From contig NZ_JARUMJ010000001.1 in assembly GCF_036898465.1 (NCBI RefSeq), positions 1,612,001 through 1,676,000 of the forward strand: 64,000 nt of DNA. Reading direction: 5' to 3'. Origin of the DNA: Streptomyces sp. B21-105 (GTDB taxonomy: Bacteria > Actinomycetota > Actinomycetes > Streptomycetales > Streptomycetaceae). The notes under the pieces were generated by a model. The model saw nothing but the letters and a program-made list of their open reading frames with translations, did not search any database and was not told the origin of the DNA. A program made the position numbers and the translations under genes. Position 1 is the stretch's first letter. Each line of letters begins with the position of its first letter. This document shows, piece after piece, positions 52,919 through 62,045 of the stretch.

Positions 52919-53557
52919 CTACTCGCCATTCCTGTTCACCGGGATCACTTCCAGGGTGCGCGAACCGTGCACCCCCTCGACCCGGTCCAGCCCGACGTCG
53001 CTGGTCGCTGAAGAACCGGAGATCCACGTCAACGGACTTACCGGTTCGAGGCGTTCGAGGCCCTGCGGCACCGCGGAGACGACCTGGTCCGGGACCCGTA
53101 CGACGCAGATGCGCTGGTCGGGCATGAGCGTGATGCGGCGGCGGCCCTGGCCGGGGGAGCCGTCGAGGACGACGGTGCCGGACTCGGCGACGGCCACCGC
53201 GCACGCCGTCACCACACTGTCGATCCGGTCCAGCTCGTGCGGGGTGCTCGGCCCGGTCCGGGACCTGCTCGGCGTCGGCGTCCGCGAGCCAGGACTGCTC
53301 CAGCCCCGACGGCACCAGGACCGTCTGGAACCCCGCGCCGCCGGCATCCCGGCGAGCGTCGCGGGCAGGTCCGCTGCGGTGCAGTGGTGCACGATCGCCC
53401 GGTAGTCGGCGAGGTTCTCGGCCAGGAGGTCCGCCGTCTCCTCGACGCCGCGGTCCCCGTGCTCCCGCAGATACGTCCGCTCGATCGGAGCGTCCTCGCC
53501 CGAGACATCGGACAGCGCGCGCCGCACCCGGCCCAGGATCCGCTCCCTGCTGCTCAC
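52919..53557 (-). CDS. lutC: LutC-like lactate-utilisation protein with a scrambled middle segment
   Basis: 212 residues from GTG 53557, whose GTGA overlaps the lutB relic stop; GGAGAAGGGGGG is upstream. SSRERILGRVRRALSDV and ADLLAENLADYRAIVHHC fit the LutC (LUD domain) N-terminus, and DRIDSVVTACAVAVAESGTVVLDGSPGQGRRRITLMPDQRICVVR and GVHGSRTLEVIPV fit its core and end. Between residues about 80 and 110 the frame gives nonsense-like Arg/Ser-rich sequence, whereas the adjacent frame gives FQTVLVPSGLEQSWLADADAEQVPDR, the expected segment. Two compensating frameshifts therefore leave the reading frame open but replace about 30 residues. It may be a damaged gene or a pair of sequence errors. LutC partners LutA/LutB in L-lactate oxidation. 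Confidence 0.65.
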   Translation of the reverse strand: MSSRERILGRVRRALSDVSGEDAPIERTYLREHGDRGVEETADLLAENLADYRAIVHHCTAADLPATLAGMPAARGSRRSWCRRGWSSPGSRTPTPSRSRTGPSTPHELDRIDSVVTACAVAVAESGTVVLDGSPGQGRRRITLMPDQRICVVRVPDQVVSAVPQGLERLEPVSPLTWISGSSATSDVGLDRVEGVHGSRTLEVIPVNRNGE

Positions 53558-54150
53558 TTCGAGCCCCCCTTCTCCGAGCGGCCGCCGTCGGTCCGCGGCC
53601 ACCAGTCGCGGAACGGCTCCACGGGTAGGGCCGGAAGATCCCGGGTACCGCTCCAGGCCTGCCCGGCCCCGGAAGCGAACGCGGATGCAGCCGCCGGGTG
53701 CGCGAGGTCGGCCGCTGTCCGGTGCGCAGGACACCGGGGCGGGCGAACGCCCAGCGGGCCGCCCGCATCGCCGCCCGCTCGGCCGCGTGCCCCTTGGCGG
53801 GCTTGAGCACCACCTTGTTGCCCTCGCGGACCACCAGCCCGCCCTGAACGACCCGTTCCCGCAGATGCACCAGCACCTCGGGGATGTCGATGGCGACCGG
53901 GCAGACCTTGTAGCAGGCCCCGCACAGCGAGGAGGCGTACGGCAGCGGGGCGTCGATCTCGCTTTCCGTGCCGCGCAGTTGGGGGCTGAGGATCGCACCG
54001 ATCGGGCCCGGTTAGACCGAGCCGCAGGCGTGGCCGGAAGCGTGGCCGCAGGCCCACTCGTAGACCGGGCAGACGTTGAGACAGGCCGAGCAGCAGATGC
54101 AGTGCAGGGCCTGGCGGCCGACCTCGTCGGCGACGGAATCGGAGCGAAGC
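53554..54150 (-). pseudogene. lutB: LutB-like iron-sulfur protein, C-terminal part with stop and frameshift
   Basis: From about 54150: DEVGRQALHCICCSACLNVCPVYEWACGH, the first 4Fe-4S motif C-x2-C-x2-C-x3-C-P. TAA at 54012-54014 then interrupts where a Tyr codon is expected before PGPIGAIL. The frame continues LRGTESEIDAPLPYASSLCGACYKVCPVAIDIPEVLVHLRERVV, the second cluster motif. A frameshift near 53720 leads to the last stretch LPALPVEPFRDWWPRTDGG and the stop at 53554. The N-terminal LUD domain is missing, and lutA is absent. It is a remnant of a lutABC operon. Confidence 0.8.
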
Positions 54151-54326
54151 GGCCGACTTCGAAGAATCGGCACGCTCAACAGGAACCGGGTCCAACGCCC
54201 GCGCGGATCACCCCCTGCAGGAGACAGGCATACTCGAATCCCGAACGTTGATAGTTTTCTGATGTGGACCACTTCCAGATCGGCGTGCGGTCAACTCCTG
54301 GCGCCGCCCACACGCCGATGGGCTCC

Positions 54327-56597
54327 TCAGTACCGTCGTGCACCCGCGCCGCTCACCGGGGCTGCCGCCCGGTCGGCGTCGCGCGGCTGCCGTGCCGCCC
54401 GATCCCATCCCGCCGGCCCGGACGCCTGCGTCAGCCTGCTCGTCAGTCGCTCCCCCTCGATGTCCATGTCCGGCAGCGCTCGGTGCAGGAACCGGGGCAG
54501 CCACCATGCCTTACGGCCCAGGACCGCCATCACGGCGGGGACAAGCGTCATCCGGACAACGAACGCGTCCAGGAGCACGCCGACGCCGAGCGCAAAGCCC
54601 ATGCCTTTGATGACCTGCATGTCGGCGAAGACGAACGACCCGAACACCGCGATCATGATCAGCGCGGCAGCGATCACGACCTTCGCGCCGTGCCCGAATC
54701 CGCGGACCATCGCCTCGACCGGCGGCAGCCCATGGGCGTACTCCTCCCGCATCCGGGAGACGAGAAAGACCTCGTAGTCCATAGCGAGGCCGAAGAGGAT
54801 GCCCACCAGCAGCATCGGCAGGAAACTCAGGACCGGGCCGGTGGTCTTGATGCCGAGCAGGTCGGAGAGCCAGCCCCACTGGAACACCGCCACCAGCGCG
54901 CCCAGCGAAGCACCGAGGGACAGCAGGAACCCCAGGGCCGCCTTGAGCGGGACGGCGAGGGCGCGGAACACCACGACGAGGAGGAGGAGCGCCAGGCCCA
55001 TCACCAGCAGGCAGTACACGGGCAGGGCGGAGGAGAGCTTGTTCGCCACGTCGATGTTGACGGCGGTGGTGCCGGTGACATTGATCTCGGTGCCGCTGTT
55101 CTTCTCCACGGCGCCTCGGGCGTTCCGTATCTCTGCCAGGACCCGCTTGGTCGTCTCGGTCTCCGGGCCACCGGTGGATGTGACGCTGAGCAGTGCCGCA
55201 TGACCGGACTCGGCACGGACCGCGGGGGTCACGGAGGCCACCCCAGGCAGGTCCCGCACCACACCGGCCATGCGCTCGGCGGCCGGGACGACCTCCGTCC
55301 TTTCACCCTGTACCAGCACGACCAGCGTGCCGCTGTAGCCGGGGCCGAATCCGTCGTCCACGAGCTTCTGTGCCCTGCCCGCGGAGGTGTCGGGATCCTG
55401 CGTGCCGCCGAGCCCCAGTCGGAGATCCGCCGCAGGGACAGCGAGGACGCCCAGGCCCACCAGAGAGACGAGCAAGACGCTCCACCGGCGGCGGGCCACC
55501 ATGGCCGCCCAACGCTGCCCTGCGGGCTGACGTGCCGAGACGGGGGCGCGCTCGACGGAACGACGCAGGACGGGGACCGTGCTGGTGGCGATGTTCCGTC
55601 CCATCAGGCCGAGTACGGCCGGCAGCAGTGTGACGGCGATCGACACGGAGACGACGACCGTCGCCGCAGCACCCAGTCCCATGACGGTAAGGAACGGGAT
55701 GTTCACCACGGAGAGCGCGGCCAGTGCGATGACGACGGTCGCGCCGGCGAAGACGACCGCTCCACCGGCCGTCCCGGTCGCCAGGCCGGCCGACTCCTCT
55801 GGTTCCATGCCCGCCCTGACCTGGGTCTGGTGCCTGGAGACGATGAACAGGGCGTAGTCGATGCCCACGGCCAGGCCCAGCATCACGGCGAGGATCACCG
55901 AGGTGCTGTCCATCGTGACGACGCTGGTCAGACTCAGCAGGCCGAGCACACCCACGGCAACCCCGACGAGCGCGGTCGCGACGGGAATGACCGCGGCACG
56001 CAGGGAGCGGAAGACGAAGACCAGAATGCCCAGGGCGATGAGCACGCCCACGGCTTCCCCGGGGCCCATCACCTTGACCTCGACCTTGGAGAAGGCGTCT
56101 CCGCCGATCTCCCCGGTCAGCCCCTCGCGACGTGCCTCGGCCACGAGTCGCTCGACGCCGTTGGTGGTCGCCTCGGAAAGGGTGCCGGTCTTGTCGGTGG
56201 TGAAGGTCAGTGCGGCGATGCCCGTCCGGCCGTCGGCCGAGACCGTCCCCGACGACGCGGAGGGTGCGGTGACCGACCTGACGCCCAGAACATCCGCCGC
56301 CTCATCGACCGTTCGCCGTACGATGCGGGCCACGTCGCCGGTCGTGAGGGTCTCACCGCGTGGGGCCCGAAAGACGATCCTTCCGGTGAGGTGGGACTGG
56401 TCGCTGGGGAACTCTGCCTGCACGACGTCGAGCGTGCGCTGGGCCTCGGTACCCGGGATGGTCGTCGAGGTGGTGAACGGCTTCATCAGGCCGAGGGCCG
56501 CCAGGACCGCGACGAGCAGCAGTACGGACCAAGCGCCGATGACGGACCATTTCCGCCGGTAGGCGAAACGGCCCAGGCGGTACAGCAGGGTGGACAC
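54327..56597 (-). CDS. MMPL/RND-family exporter
   Basis: 756 residues from GTG 56597 (GGGAGTC upstream; a longer frame from 56882 crosses the promoter region and is rejected). Architecture: helix 1 (WSVIGAWSVLLLVAVLAALGL), extracellular domain, helices 2-6 with the family block DYALFIVSRHQTQVRAG, a linker, helix 7, a second extracellular domain, and helices 8-12 with DYEVFLVSRMREEYAHG. The paired D-Y-x-x-F-x-V-S-R motifs, one per half, carry the proton-relay Asp-Tyr pairs of MmpL proteins. It ends shortly after the last helix with a 40-residue tail. Such proteins export lipids, pigments or drugs. A two-component system is transcribed divergently, 243 bp away, and probably controls it. Confidence 0.92.
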   Translation of the reverse strand: MSTLLYRLGRFAYRRKWSVIGAWSVLLLVAVLAALGLMKPFTTSTTIPGTEAQRTLDVVQAEFPSDQSHLTGRIVFRAPRGETLTTGDVARIVRRTVDEAADVLGVRSVTAPSASSGTVSADGRTGIAALTFTTDKTGTLSEATTNGVERLVAEARREGLTGEIGGDAFSKVEVKVMGPGEAVGVLIALGILVFVFRSLRAAVIPVATALVGVAVGVLGLLSLTSVVTMDSTSVILAVMLGLAVGIDYALFIVSRHQTQVRAGMEPEESAGLATGTAGGAVVFAGATVVIALAALSVVNIPFLTVMGLGAAATVVVSVSIAVTLLPAVLGLMGRNIATSTVPVLRRSVERAPVSARQPAGQRWAAMVARRRWSVLLVSLVGLGVLAVPAADLRLGLGGTQDPDTSAGRAQKLVDDGFGPGYSGTLVVLVQGERTEVVPAAERMAGVVRDLPGVASVTPAVRAESGHAALLSVTSTGGPETETTKRVLAEIRNARGAVEKNSGTEINVTGTTAVNIDVANKLSSALPVYCLLVMGLALLLLVVVFRALAVPLKAALGFLLSLGASLGALVAVFQWGWLSDLLGIKTTGPVLSFLPMLLVGILFGLAMDYEVFLVSRMREEYAHGLPPVEAMVRGFGHGAKVVIAAALIMIAVFGSFVFADMQVIKGMGFALGVGVLLDAFVVRMTLVPAVMAVLGRKAWWLPRFLHRALPDMDIEGERLTSRLTQASGPAGWDRAARQPRDADRAAAPVSGAGARRY

Positions 56598-56839
56598 GCG
56601 AAGACTCCCGATGGCCGGGGAATGGGAAATGAGCAGTGCCCCGACCGGTGGAGGACGCCAGTCGCCGAGGCCTGCCTTATCCACCGTAGGAACGCCTCCG
56701 GGCCACACTCCGCGAAACGGCCCTTCGGGACCGCTGTTCACACACAACTCCCATGGAACGCGCCACGCGGGTCGGAGACGATCAATTGAGCACCGAAGGC
56801 GGGCAGGGTCCCGCGGCACTGAGGAAAGGGTTGACGCGC

Positions 56840-57568
56840 ATGCCCGACGAGAACGCCGCAGCCGTGGCGGAGTCCGAGCCACCGCTCGGGCGATTGCTCG
56901 TCGTCGACGACGAGCCGGCGATCCTGGACACCGTCGGCCGTTTCCTGCGGTTCATCGGCTACGAGGTCCGGACGGCCGCCACGGTGAAGGAAGCCCTTGC
57001 CGAGGCCCGCGACCACCTTCCCGAGCTCATCCTGCTGGACATCATGCTCCCGGACGGCGACGGCATCGAGGTCATGCGGCGGTTGCGCGCCGACGGCCTC
57101 CCGCACGCGGTTGTCTTCCTCACCGCACGTGACACACGTAAGGACCTGGTCAAGGCACTCGCAGCGGGTGGTGACGACTACGTCACCAAACCGTTCGGTC
57201 TCGACGAGGTGGCCGCCCGGATCGGTGCTGTGCTGCGCCGCACCCGCAGACCCGAGCACGAGAGCTCCGTCCTGCGGGTCGCCGACCTCGAACTCGACCC
57301 GGCCACCCACTCCGTACGCCGCGGCGGCACTGCGATCGGTCTCTCCCCGACCGAGTTCCGGCTGCTGCGCTACCTGATGCTGCACAGCGGTCGGATCGTG
57401 CCCCGGGCCCAACTCCTCGAACACGTCTGGTCGTACGACTTCAACGGCGACGACACCGTGGTCGCCACGTATATCAGCTACCTGCGCCGCAAACTCGACG
57501 CGCTCGGTCCACCCTTGATCCACACCCAGCGGGGCATCGGCTACGCCATCCGGGAGCCGGGATGCTGA
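56840..57568 (+). CDS. OmpR-family response regulator
   Basis: 242 residues from ATG 56840, with AGGAAAGG upstream. The receiver domain has the acidic pair in LLVVDDEPAIL, phospho-acceptor Asp 67 in LILLDIMLPDGDG and Lys in DDYVTKPFGLDEV. The C-terminal winged helix is SVLRVADLELDPATHSVRRGGTAIGLSPTEFRLLRYLMLHSGRIVPRAQLLEHVW and YISYLRRKLD, the usual OmpR/PhoB DNA-binding domain. Its stop overlaps the kinase start, so the pair is co-translated. The divergent MMPL exporter is the likely target. Confidence 0.93.
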   Translation: MPDENAAAVAESEPPLGRLLVVDDEPAILDTVGRFLRFIGYEVRTAATVKEALAEARDHLPELILLDIMLPDGDGIEVMRRLRADGLPHAVVFLTARDTRKDLVKALAAGGDDYVTKPFGLDEVAARIGAVLRRTRRPEHESSVLRVADLELDPATHSVRRGGTAIGLSPTEFRLLRYLMLHSGRIVPRAQLLEHVWSYDFNGDDTVVATYISYLRRKLDALGPPLIHTQRGIGYAIREPGC

Positions 57569-58665
57569 AGCGGTTGCGCCGGTCGCCGCTTCGCGCGCGC
57601 CTGAGCATGGTCGTCACGGTGCTGTGCGCCGGCGCCATGGCAGCCACGGCACTCAGCTGGATTCTCAGCGGCGATCCGGCCGTGATCGTGCTCGTGGAAC
57701 TGGCAGGGCTGACCGGTGTGGCCCTGGTGAGCACTACTGTCGTACGGCGGGAACTGCGCCCGCTGGAGCGGGCTGCGGACACGGCCGACACCATCGCCGC
57801 CGGCGACTTCGCCCAGCGGTTGACCGTAGCCGCCTCAGCACCCACCACGGAGGTCGGACGCCTCGCGGACGCCTTGAACGGGATGCTCGACCAGATCCAG
57901 GCCGCGCTCACCGCCCGCGAGCAGTCCGAGGAGCGGATGCGTCAGTTCGTGGCGGACGCCTCGCACGAACTGCGCACGCCGCTCCAATCCCTGCGCGGCT
58001 ACGCCGAGTTGTACCAGAGCGGGGCGCTGCCGGACCGGGCCGCGGTGAACGAGGCGGTGGAGCGGATGCTCTCCGAGATCCATCGCATGACACGGCTGGT
58101 CGAGTCGCTCCTCGGGCTTGCCCGGTTCGACGAGCAGGACGAGGCAAGTCTTGAGCCGGTTGACCTGAGCGGGCTCGTACGCGACTGCTGCCGCGACGCC
58201 AGGGCAGTGGAGCCGTCACGGCCGACCGGGGCGTACATCGAGCCCGACGTGACAGTCAGCGGGGACGAGGCCCAGTTGCGGAGCCTGCTCAGCAATCTGC
58301 TCGGCAACGTCCGTATGCACACGGCACCGGATGTTCCCTGTCGGGTCACTCTGAGCACGTCGGGCGACGAGGTGATGCTACGGGTGGAGGACTTCGGCCC
58401 GGGTATCCCCCATGAGTCGCTCACCCACGTCTTCGACCGGTTCTATCGCGCCGACAAGGGCCGCAGCCGTGTCGACGGAGGCAGCGGGCTGGGACTGGCT
58501 ATCGTGGCGGCGATCACGGACCTGCACCACGGCAGGATCCGTCTGGACAGCGTCCCCGGCCGTGGCACGCGGGTGGACGTCCTTCTGCCCGCGTCCCGCA
58601 CCGGGTCGGTATCGGTCGATCGGGACACACTGCCGCGCTCGTCGGCAGATCGCGCTGAATGCTGA
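57562..58665 (+). CDS. sensor histidine kinase with minimal extracytoplasmic part
   Basis: 367 residues; ATG 57562 overlaps the regulator stop. Two membrane helices (about 13-35 and 40-61) are separated by only four or five residues, so there is no sensor domain outside the membrane; the signal must be read within the membrane. A HAMP linker (about 62-115) leads to the HisKA domain with ADASHELRTPLQSLRGYAELY (phospho-acceptor His 135). The ATPase domain shows N-box LLSNLLGNVRMHT, G1 DFGPGIPHE, and G2 GGSGLGLAIV. An intramembrane-sensing kinase beside an exporter suggests response to membrane stress or to the exported amphiphile. Confidence 0.92.
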   Translation: MLKRLRRSPLRARLSMVVTVLCAGAMAATALSWILSGDPAVIVLVELAGLTGVALVSTTVVRRELRPLERAADTADTIAAGDFAQRLTVAASAPTTEVGRLADALNGMLDQIQAALTAREQSEERMRQFVADASHELRTPLQSLRGYAELYQSGALPDRAAVNEAVERMLSEIHRMTRLVESLLGLARFDEQDEASLEPVDLSGLVRDCCRDARAVEPSRPTGAYIEPDVTVSGDEAQLRSLLSNLLGNVRMHTAPDVPCRVTLSTSGDEVMLRVEDFGPGIPHESLTHVFDRFYRADKGRSRVDGGSGLGLAIVAAITDLHHGRIRLDSVPGRGTRVDVLLPASRTGSVSVDRDTLPRSSADRAEC

Positions 58666-58714
58666 CTTCGGCGGCCTGTCCCGGGGGCCCGCTCGTGACG
58701 AGCGGGCAGACCCG

Positions 58715-59128
58715 TCTGTCGGACACGGCCGTCCAAGGCCGCGAACTTCTTCTCCAGGTCAGCGAGGAAGCTGTCGCCACCGGGCAGCATCCCGGCGATG
58801 GCCCGGACCGTAGTGCCTGTGGAGCCCCTGAGCCGCCCTCGATGAAGGCGGCGGCCTCCGGGACGTATGCGGTCATCAGTTCCTTGAAGGCACGGGCCGC
58901 CTCTTCGCGGTCCAGCAGGTCGTCCATGCTCATGTCCACCGACAGGGGCGTTCGTTCGGCGGGGTCGGCGTCGAACGGAACCGTCCAGGTGTGGCGGCCC
59001 GAGCCCACCTCGACGCCGTCGCTGTCGCCGGGCAGGACAACCTCGGCGGCGGTGTTCGACGAGACGAGGGCCGTGACCGTCAGTTCGTGGTTGCCCTTCA
59101 TCGTGGCAGAGTCCCGCGCCATGGACAC
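58715..59128 (-). pseudogene. GH78-type alpha-L-rhamnosidase C-terminal relic
   Basis: From about 59100 the minus frame gives NHELTVTALVSSNTAAEVVLPGDSDGVEVGSGRHTWTVPF and then helical sequence MDDLLDREEAARAFKELMTAYVPEAAAFIEGG; a frameshift near 58800 leads to AGMLPGGDSFLADLEKKFAALDG. The beta-sandwich with V-G-S-G-x-H-T-W-T-V-P-F closes many GH78 rhamnosidases and is followed by this kind of helical tail. The whole catalytic barrel is absent. Confidence 0.55.
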
Positions 59129-60820
59129 GAACTACTGCTGAGCCACCGGCAATTCGCCCACGAGCTGTACCAGGTCGAGCACCGGGTGCTCAGGTTACTC
59201 GACGGGTTGCGTTGGTGACCCCGCGCTGGGCCGGATCCGAGAGGGCGGCAACCGCACTGTCGGCCTGGCCTTTCGTCGTACGCGGAAAGACCGCCCGAGA
59301 TGTCGTCACTGGCGCCAGTCAGGATGCCATTCACCTCGTACCGCGAGGTGAATTCCGTCGACCGGCCCTGCTCGGCCGCCTCCACAGTGCCCCAGGTGTG
59401 TCGCCCCCTGAAGCGGGCTTCCAAGACTGCCCCGTTCGCCGCGGGCGCACGGGCGTCTGTCACGCGCGGCAGTGCCGATCTGGACACAGAAGATGTGAAC
59501 TCCCCCAACTACCTTGCCATGAGCCGGACGTACATGAGCGTCACTCAAGGGTCCTCGCGGATCCATGAACTCTCCGAGGTACCAAGAGCTCCAGTTCGGC
59601 ATTGGTGCCCGCGAGCCGACCGAGACTGCGCTGATATCGGCGCCAAGGAATGGCAGTTGTGGGGGTGTACCGGATAGCGCGAGAGCACCGGCTGCCGCGC
59701 GAGGCGGCGGGGCCTGTGCCACATGGCCCGACCACCGCGCGGCTCCTGGACGGCCCCTGACACGCCCGGCAGGTCGGTCTCGGCCAGGAACCATCAATCC
59801 CGGGCCGGCACGCATCAGCCGTCCCGCCTGAAGACATTTCCGCAGGCCGTGATCACGAAAGGCGACCGCCACCAGCAGCGAAGAATCCGCTGGCCAGCCC
59901 CCCGCCCCTGGCAGACGACCACCGCCACTCAGTGCCCCGTCAGCGGCTCATCGGCCCTACTGCTCGCCGCGCCACCCCCAGCCGCAAGGCGAATCAGTAC
60001 ACGACCTCGCACCACCCTGACCAGCGGCAATACGCTCCACAACCGAAAACGGTGCGGATTCGACCCGGATTCGCCCCGAGGGCCCCAGACTCCAAAACGA
60101 ACAGTAGTTGACCTGCAGTGATGCTGATTCTTGCCGCTGTACCGAGCATCCACCGACAGAGGAGTCTCACAATTGAAACTAAGTGGACATTTTTGGGCGA
60201 TTAGCGCCACGTAGCGAGTAGTCGCACCCGCCGGCGCCACCTCCGGCTCCCCCGAGCGCGAACCGAACAGCAGCACCACCCGGCGCTCCACTCTGGCGAC
60301 TAGGGGGCTGACAGAACAGGGCTCTGACCAGCCCCTTTACGGAAGTCCTTCCGCCTGACAGAAGACGTCTTGCCGAGCCGATGCAAGCCTCACAACCCTG
60401 TTTCCAACCACGGCACGCGGGGCGACGGAGCCCCGCCGACAGAGACGGGAACTGCCATGCCGCACATCACCGCTTTTGCTGGAAACCAGTGGTTCTTGGC
60501 GGGAGCGATCAACGAGACGCTCTCGCAGTGATCACTTCCAGGGCCTGCCGCAGGGCGCCCCACCGGTGATCGAGTTCAGCCCGAGCTGGTCGACAAGAAG
60601 ACACCTCGTACATGTACTTGTGAACCTGTCCGGCGCCTGGATGTCCACTACAGACCGATGCCGGACCACCTTCATCGCCCGGAATGACCGCATCTGCCGC
60701 ATGTCGGTGGGACGGGAACGACAATACGCGAACCCGAATTCGACCCGGATTCGACCCCAAGTGTTTGTTTATCAATTAAACATAGCCTCTGACCTGCGGA
60801 AATACGGGGCGGCAGACGAG
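59129..60820. other. about 1.7 kb without recognisable genes
   Basis: Short open frames exist but none shows a domain. Two features stand out. The 16-base string ATTCGACCCGGATTCG occurs at 60058-60073 and 60738-60753, each shortly after CAATACGC, 680 bp apart. AT-rich patches occur at about 60160-60215 and 60760-60785; the second contains the inverted pair TGTTTA/TAAACA. This could be the footprint of a lost element, but no ends can be defined. Confidence 0.35.
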
Positions 60821-61072
60821 TCAGGCTATACGCCGGGTACTGGCCGGGGCGTCCAGCGCCACCAGCAGCCGGGCTCGGGCCCGGCCGACCAGAGCGGTCA
60901 GCGCGTCCGGTTGAGGGACGGTCTTTTGTTCGCCCCGCAGGGCGGCGGTGCCGCGGGCAGGGTAGATCAAGGTCCTGGGCCAGGGGTCTTCCAGGTGGGC
61001 GGCGATATTCCCGACGAAGACCGAAGGGATCAGCAGGAGACCGTCGCCGGCGAGGCGGACAGTTCCGCCCTG
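60821..61072 (-). pseudogene. ArsR-type winged-helix regulator relic
   Basis: Minus frame gives GDGLLLIPSVFVGNIAAHLEDPWPRTLIYPARGTAALRG, then PDALTALVGRARARLLVALDAPASTRRIA and a TGA at 60821-60823. The string L-L-L-x-P-S-V-F and the later Y-P-A-R-G-T are the middle of Streptomyces ArsR-like regulators with an N-terminal DUF5937 domain; the HTH that should follow is cut after its first helix. Both ends are missing. Confidence 0.6.
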
Positions 61073-61933
61073 TCACACCGGTGCGGGTGGCGGGAAGTGC
61101 GTGGCGCGGAACTCGGCGAGGGTCTGCTCCACACCGGCGATGGTCAGACGCCAGAAATCCCAGCCGTCGATCTTGTTGCTGCCGGTCGCGGCCCTGGCGG
61201 CGGTGGTCGGGGTGCGCCAGGGGCGGCCCAGGACGTTGATCTGGCCCTCGTGGTTCAGGACCGCCTGGTGGACCTTCTTCTCGTGCCGGCCCGTGAAGGT
61301 GATGCCGGCCTTCAGGTCGTCCGGGTCCAGATGTTCCAGCAGGTCTTGCAGGTCGACTCGGGAGCGTTCCGGGTCGACGGTGGGTGTGGGCGTCGTTGCG
61401 GCCGGCGTGGGCGCGGCAGCGGGCCGGTCGCAGGCGCGCTGCAGGGCCAGGGCCATGGCGGCTGCTGAGCTGTATGGCGCCTTGGGCCCCACCTTGTCGT
61501 CGATCAGCTGCTGGATGGCGGGATCGTCCCCGTAGCGGGCGAGTACGGTGACCGCCCGCATGAGGCGGCTGCGGAGCGGGACGAGGTGGGAGTCGTTGAG
61601 CGCGAGGATCCGTATGGTTTCGTCGGCGCGGCACAGGCCGCGTTTCGCTTCGGCCTGCGAGTAGGGGGTGCTGCTGCGCCGGGCGTAGCCGGCGCTGTCG
61701 AAGCCGAGCAGGTCGGGGTCGCTGTGGTGGGCTGGGAGCAGCGGCTGTTCGCGGTCCAGGTCATCGGCTGATGCGCGGGCGCGGGTACCGCCTATGACCG
61801 GGAACTGGCTGCCCTTGGCGCGGCCTTCCCGGACACCGTTGTAGCGGGCTCCGCCGCTGTTGCAGTGTCTGCAGGCGATGCCGTAGTTCGACACGTCGCA
61901 GGCCAGCCACCAGTGACCCGGGTGGCCGGGCAC
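61073..61933 (-). CDS. HNH-nuclease-like protein with C-terminal RAMA-type domain, probably 5'-truncated
   Basis: 286 residues from GTG 61933. Residues 7-25 (GHWWLACDVSNYGIACRHC) match the second half of HNH-endonuclease proteins in which a W-W-L-A-x-D-x-x-N-Y-x-x-A-C-x-x-C-N block follows the HNH core; FPVIGG and PLLPAHHSDPDLLGFDSAGYA and GLCRADETIRILALN fit the same family. The expected first half (C-x-x-C-E and V-E-H-F-x-P) is not found upstream; the frame stays open to the end of the ATPase gene without a start. Residues about 196-262 (ITFTGRHEKKVHQAVLNHEGQINVLGRPWRTPTTAARAATGSNKIDGWDFWRL) look like the RAMA domain that occurs with DNA methylases and restriction enzymes. A role in DNA restriction is inferred. 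Confidence 0.6.
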   Translation of the reverse strand: MPGHPGHWWLACDVSNYGIACRHCNSGGARYNGVREGRAKGSQFPVIGGTRARASADDLDREQPLLPAHHSDPDLLGFDSAGYARRSSTPYSQAEAKRGLCRADETIRILALNDSHLVPLRSRLMRAVTVLARYGDDPAIQQLIDDKVGPKAPYSSAAAMALALQRACDRPAAAPTPAATTPTPTVDPERSRVDLQDLLEHLDPDDLKAGITFTGRHEKKVHQAVLNHEGQINVLGRPWRTPTTAARAATGSNKIDGWDFWRLTIAGVEQTLAEFRATHFPPPAPV

Positions 61934-62045
61934 GTCGCGTACTGGGCACCGAAGATCTCGGCTCCCGCACCGAACCCGTGCTGCTCCGGGAACACGGCCA
62001 CGGGAGGAAAATCCGGGGGCGCTCCTGGCTGAGGTCTCCCAGCCG

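Noticed and set aside
54264..56789. 841-residue open frame on the plus strand
   Set aside because: It lies opposite the MMPL exporter gene, is dominated by His/Asp/Arg/Gln-rich low-complexity translation, and has no domain; it is an antisense shadow caused by high GC.
60720..60760. Possible tRNA because of TTCGA-containing strings
   Set aside because: No cloverleaf arms or CCA-like acceptor stem can be built around GAATTCGACCCGGATTCGA; it is part of a direct repeat.
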